The position numbers and the translations under genes were made by a program. A stretch of 6,981 nt of DNA from JBDSLU01 sp039916225 (GTDB lineage: Bacteria; Acidobacteriota; Vicinamibacteria; Vicinamibacterales; Vicinamibacteraceae): contig JBDSLU010000346.1 of the NCBI GenBank assembly GCA_039916225.1, positions 1 through 6,981 on the forward strand, read 5' to 3'. Of the stretch, positions 6,096-6,981 are shown piece after piece (positions within the stretch are counted from its first letter, which is position 1; every line of letters begins with the position of its first letter). Under the pieces are notes generated by a model. That model was not told the origin of the DNA, searched no databases, and worked only from the letters and a program-made list of their open reading frames with translations.

Positions 6096-6981
6096 GCCCC
6101 ACGCCGCTTCTCGCCATGCGGGGAATCTCCAAGCGATTCCCCGGCGTGGTGGCCCTCGATCGCGTCAACCTGGAGGTCGGCCCGGGCGAGGTAGTGGCCC
6201 TCTGCGGGGAGAACGGCGCGGGTAAGTCCACCTTGATGAAGATTCTCGGTGGCGTCTACCAGCCGGACGAGGGCGAGGTGATCCTCGGCGGGCAACCGGT
6301 CCGTATCACCAACGTCATCGACGCGATGCGGCTCGGCGTGGCGTTCATCCATCAGGAACTGAACGTCCTCGACAACCTCGATGTCGCGGCCAACGTCTTC
6401 CTCGGACGCGAGCCGCGACTCAGATGGCTTCCGCTCATCGACCGCCGGACGATTCACGCCAACACCGCGCCGCTGCTCGCGCGGCTGGGCCTCGACATTC
6501 CCACCACGGCACGACTCGATCGCTTGTCGCTGGCCCAGCAACAGATGGTGGAAATCGCCAAGGCGCTGTCGCTCAACGCGCGCCTCATCATCCTGGACGA
6601 GCCCACGTCCAGCCTGACGCTGTCGGAAACGGAGCGCCTGCTGGCGCTCATCGGCGAGCTCCGCAGCCAGGGGGTCAGCCTGGTGTATATCTCGCACCGG
6701 CTGGGAGAGGTCCATCGCTGTGCCGATCGGGTCGTGGTCCTGCGCGACGGCAAGAATGCGGGTGAACTGGGAGCGGACGAGATCAGCCACGACCGCATCG
6801 TCAGGCTGATGGTCGGACGGGACATCAAGAGCCTGTACGTCGAGTCAACGGCGGCGAAGACGCCTGGGTATCTCAAGGTGCGCGACATGCGGTCGAGCCG
6901 CTACCCGCGGAAGCGCGTGTCGTTCGACGCCAGCCGCGGCGAGATCCTGGGCTTTGCCGGCTTGGTGGGCGCGGGACGGTC
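6092..6981 (+). CDS. Sugar ABC transporter ATP-binding protein, RbsA/MglA type (3' end cut by window edge)
   Basis: This ATPase energises uptake of the solute bound by the lipoprotein encoded just upstream. The 297 visible residues hold a complete first nucleotide-binding domain: Walker A GENGAGKST (39-47), Q-loop HQE around residue 88, signature LSLAQQQMVEIAKAL (145-159), Walker B LIILDEPTSSLT (165-176) and H-loop His202. A linker with LMVGRDI (239-245) leads to a second domain, which is just starting with GFAGLVGAGRS (287-297). That degenerate Walker A is characteristic of the two-domain carbohydrate-uptake ATPases, which are about 500 residues long. So roughly 200 residues lie outside the window. 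The ATG overlaps the lipoprotein stop codon (ATGA at 6092-6095), with AAGGAG 11 bases upstream inside the previous gene. A permease gene (RbsC-like) is expected next. The gene is intact as far as visible. Confidence 0.95.
   Translation, partial: MSPTPLLAMRGISKRFPGVVALDRVNLEVGPGEVVALCGENGAGKSTLMKILGGVYQPDEGEVILGGQPVRITNVIDAMRLGVAFIHQELNVLDNLDVAANVFLGREPRLRWLPLIDRRTIHANTAPLLARLGLDIPTTARLDRLSLAQQQMVEIAKALSLNARLIILDEPTSSLTLSETERLLALIGELRSQGVSLVYISHRLGEVHRCADRVVVLRDGKNAGELGADEISHDRIVRLMVGRDIKSLYVESTAAKTPGYLKVRDMRSSRYPRKRVSFDASRGEILGFAGLVGAGR

Noticed and set aside
6524..6568. ABC signature reads LSLAQ instead of LSGGQ
   Set aside because: Carbohydrate-uptake ATPases of the RbsA/MglA type often carry such variants (LSVGQ, LSVAQ, LSIAQ), so this is not a defect.
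5927..6790. A 287-codon open frame on the minus strand
   Set aside because: It is antisense to the ABC ATPase, whose Walker A, signature and Walker B motifs are unambiguous.
6950..6981. Second-domain Walker A lacks the GKS/T lysine (GLVGAGRS)
   Set aside because: A degenerate second Walker A is normal in this two-domain ATPase family and does not signal decay.

Overview
This is GC-rich bacterial chromosomal DNA with no rRNA, tRNA, CRISPR array, intact insertion sequence or phage gene that I can recognise. The best taxonomic hint is a remnant of a MacB/FtsX-type permease whose C-terminal motif resembles the large permease families expanded in Acidobacteriota and also found in phyla such as Gemmatimonadota. 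With the high GC, this suggests a soil-type acidobacterium (for example a Vicinamibacteria-like lineage), but only weakly.

Left part (1-1975): a minus-strand PhoD-family alkaline phosphatase with a Tat-type signal peptide runs off the left edge, so its C-terminus is missing. Behind it, also on the minus strand, lies a short C-terminal scrap of an FtsX-like ABC permease.

Middle part (1976-3992): a plus-strand gene of unknown function and a minus-strand secreted ankyrin-repeat protein face each other across about 150 bp. The ankyrin protein contains an internal duplication, with two matching halves about 208 residues apart that keep the same two cysteines.

Right part (3993-6981): about 1.1 kb has no intact gene. 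Inside it is a decayed P-loop ATPase fragment with readable Walker A and Walker B motifs. Its frame stays open, with no stop codon, into the next gene. That next gene starts a sugar-type ABC uptake operon: a solute-binding lipoprotein, then, with a 4-base ATGA overlap, a two-domain RbsA/MglA-like ATPase that is cut by the right edge. A permease gene is expected just beyond the window.

The genes do not form one obvious functional unit. Extracellular phosphate release (PhoD) and sugar uptake (ABC operon) are separate nutrient-scavenging functions, separated by hypothetical and decayed genes. I saw no convincing new multi-gene system. The most unusual points are the two gene remnants, the open frame joining the ATPase remnant to the lipoprotein, and the duplicated cysteine-bearing ankyrin protein.
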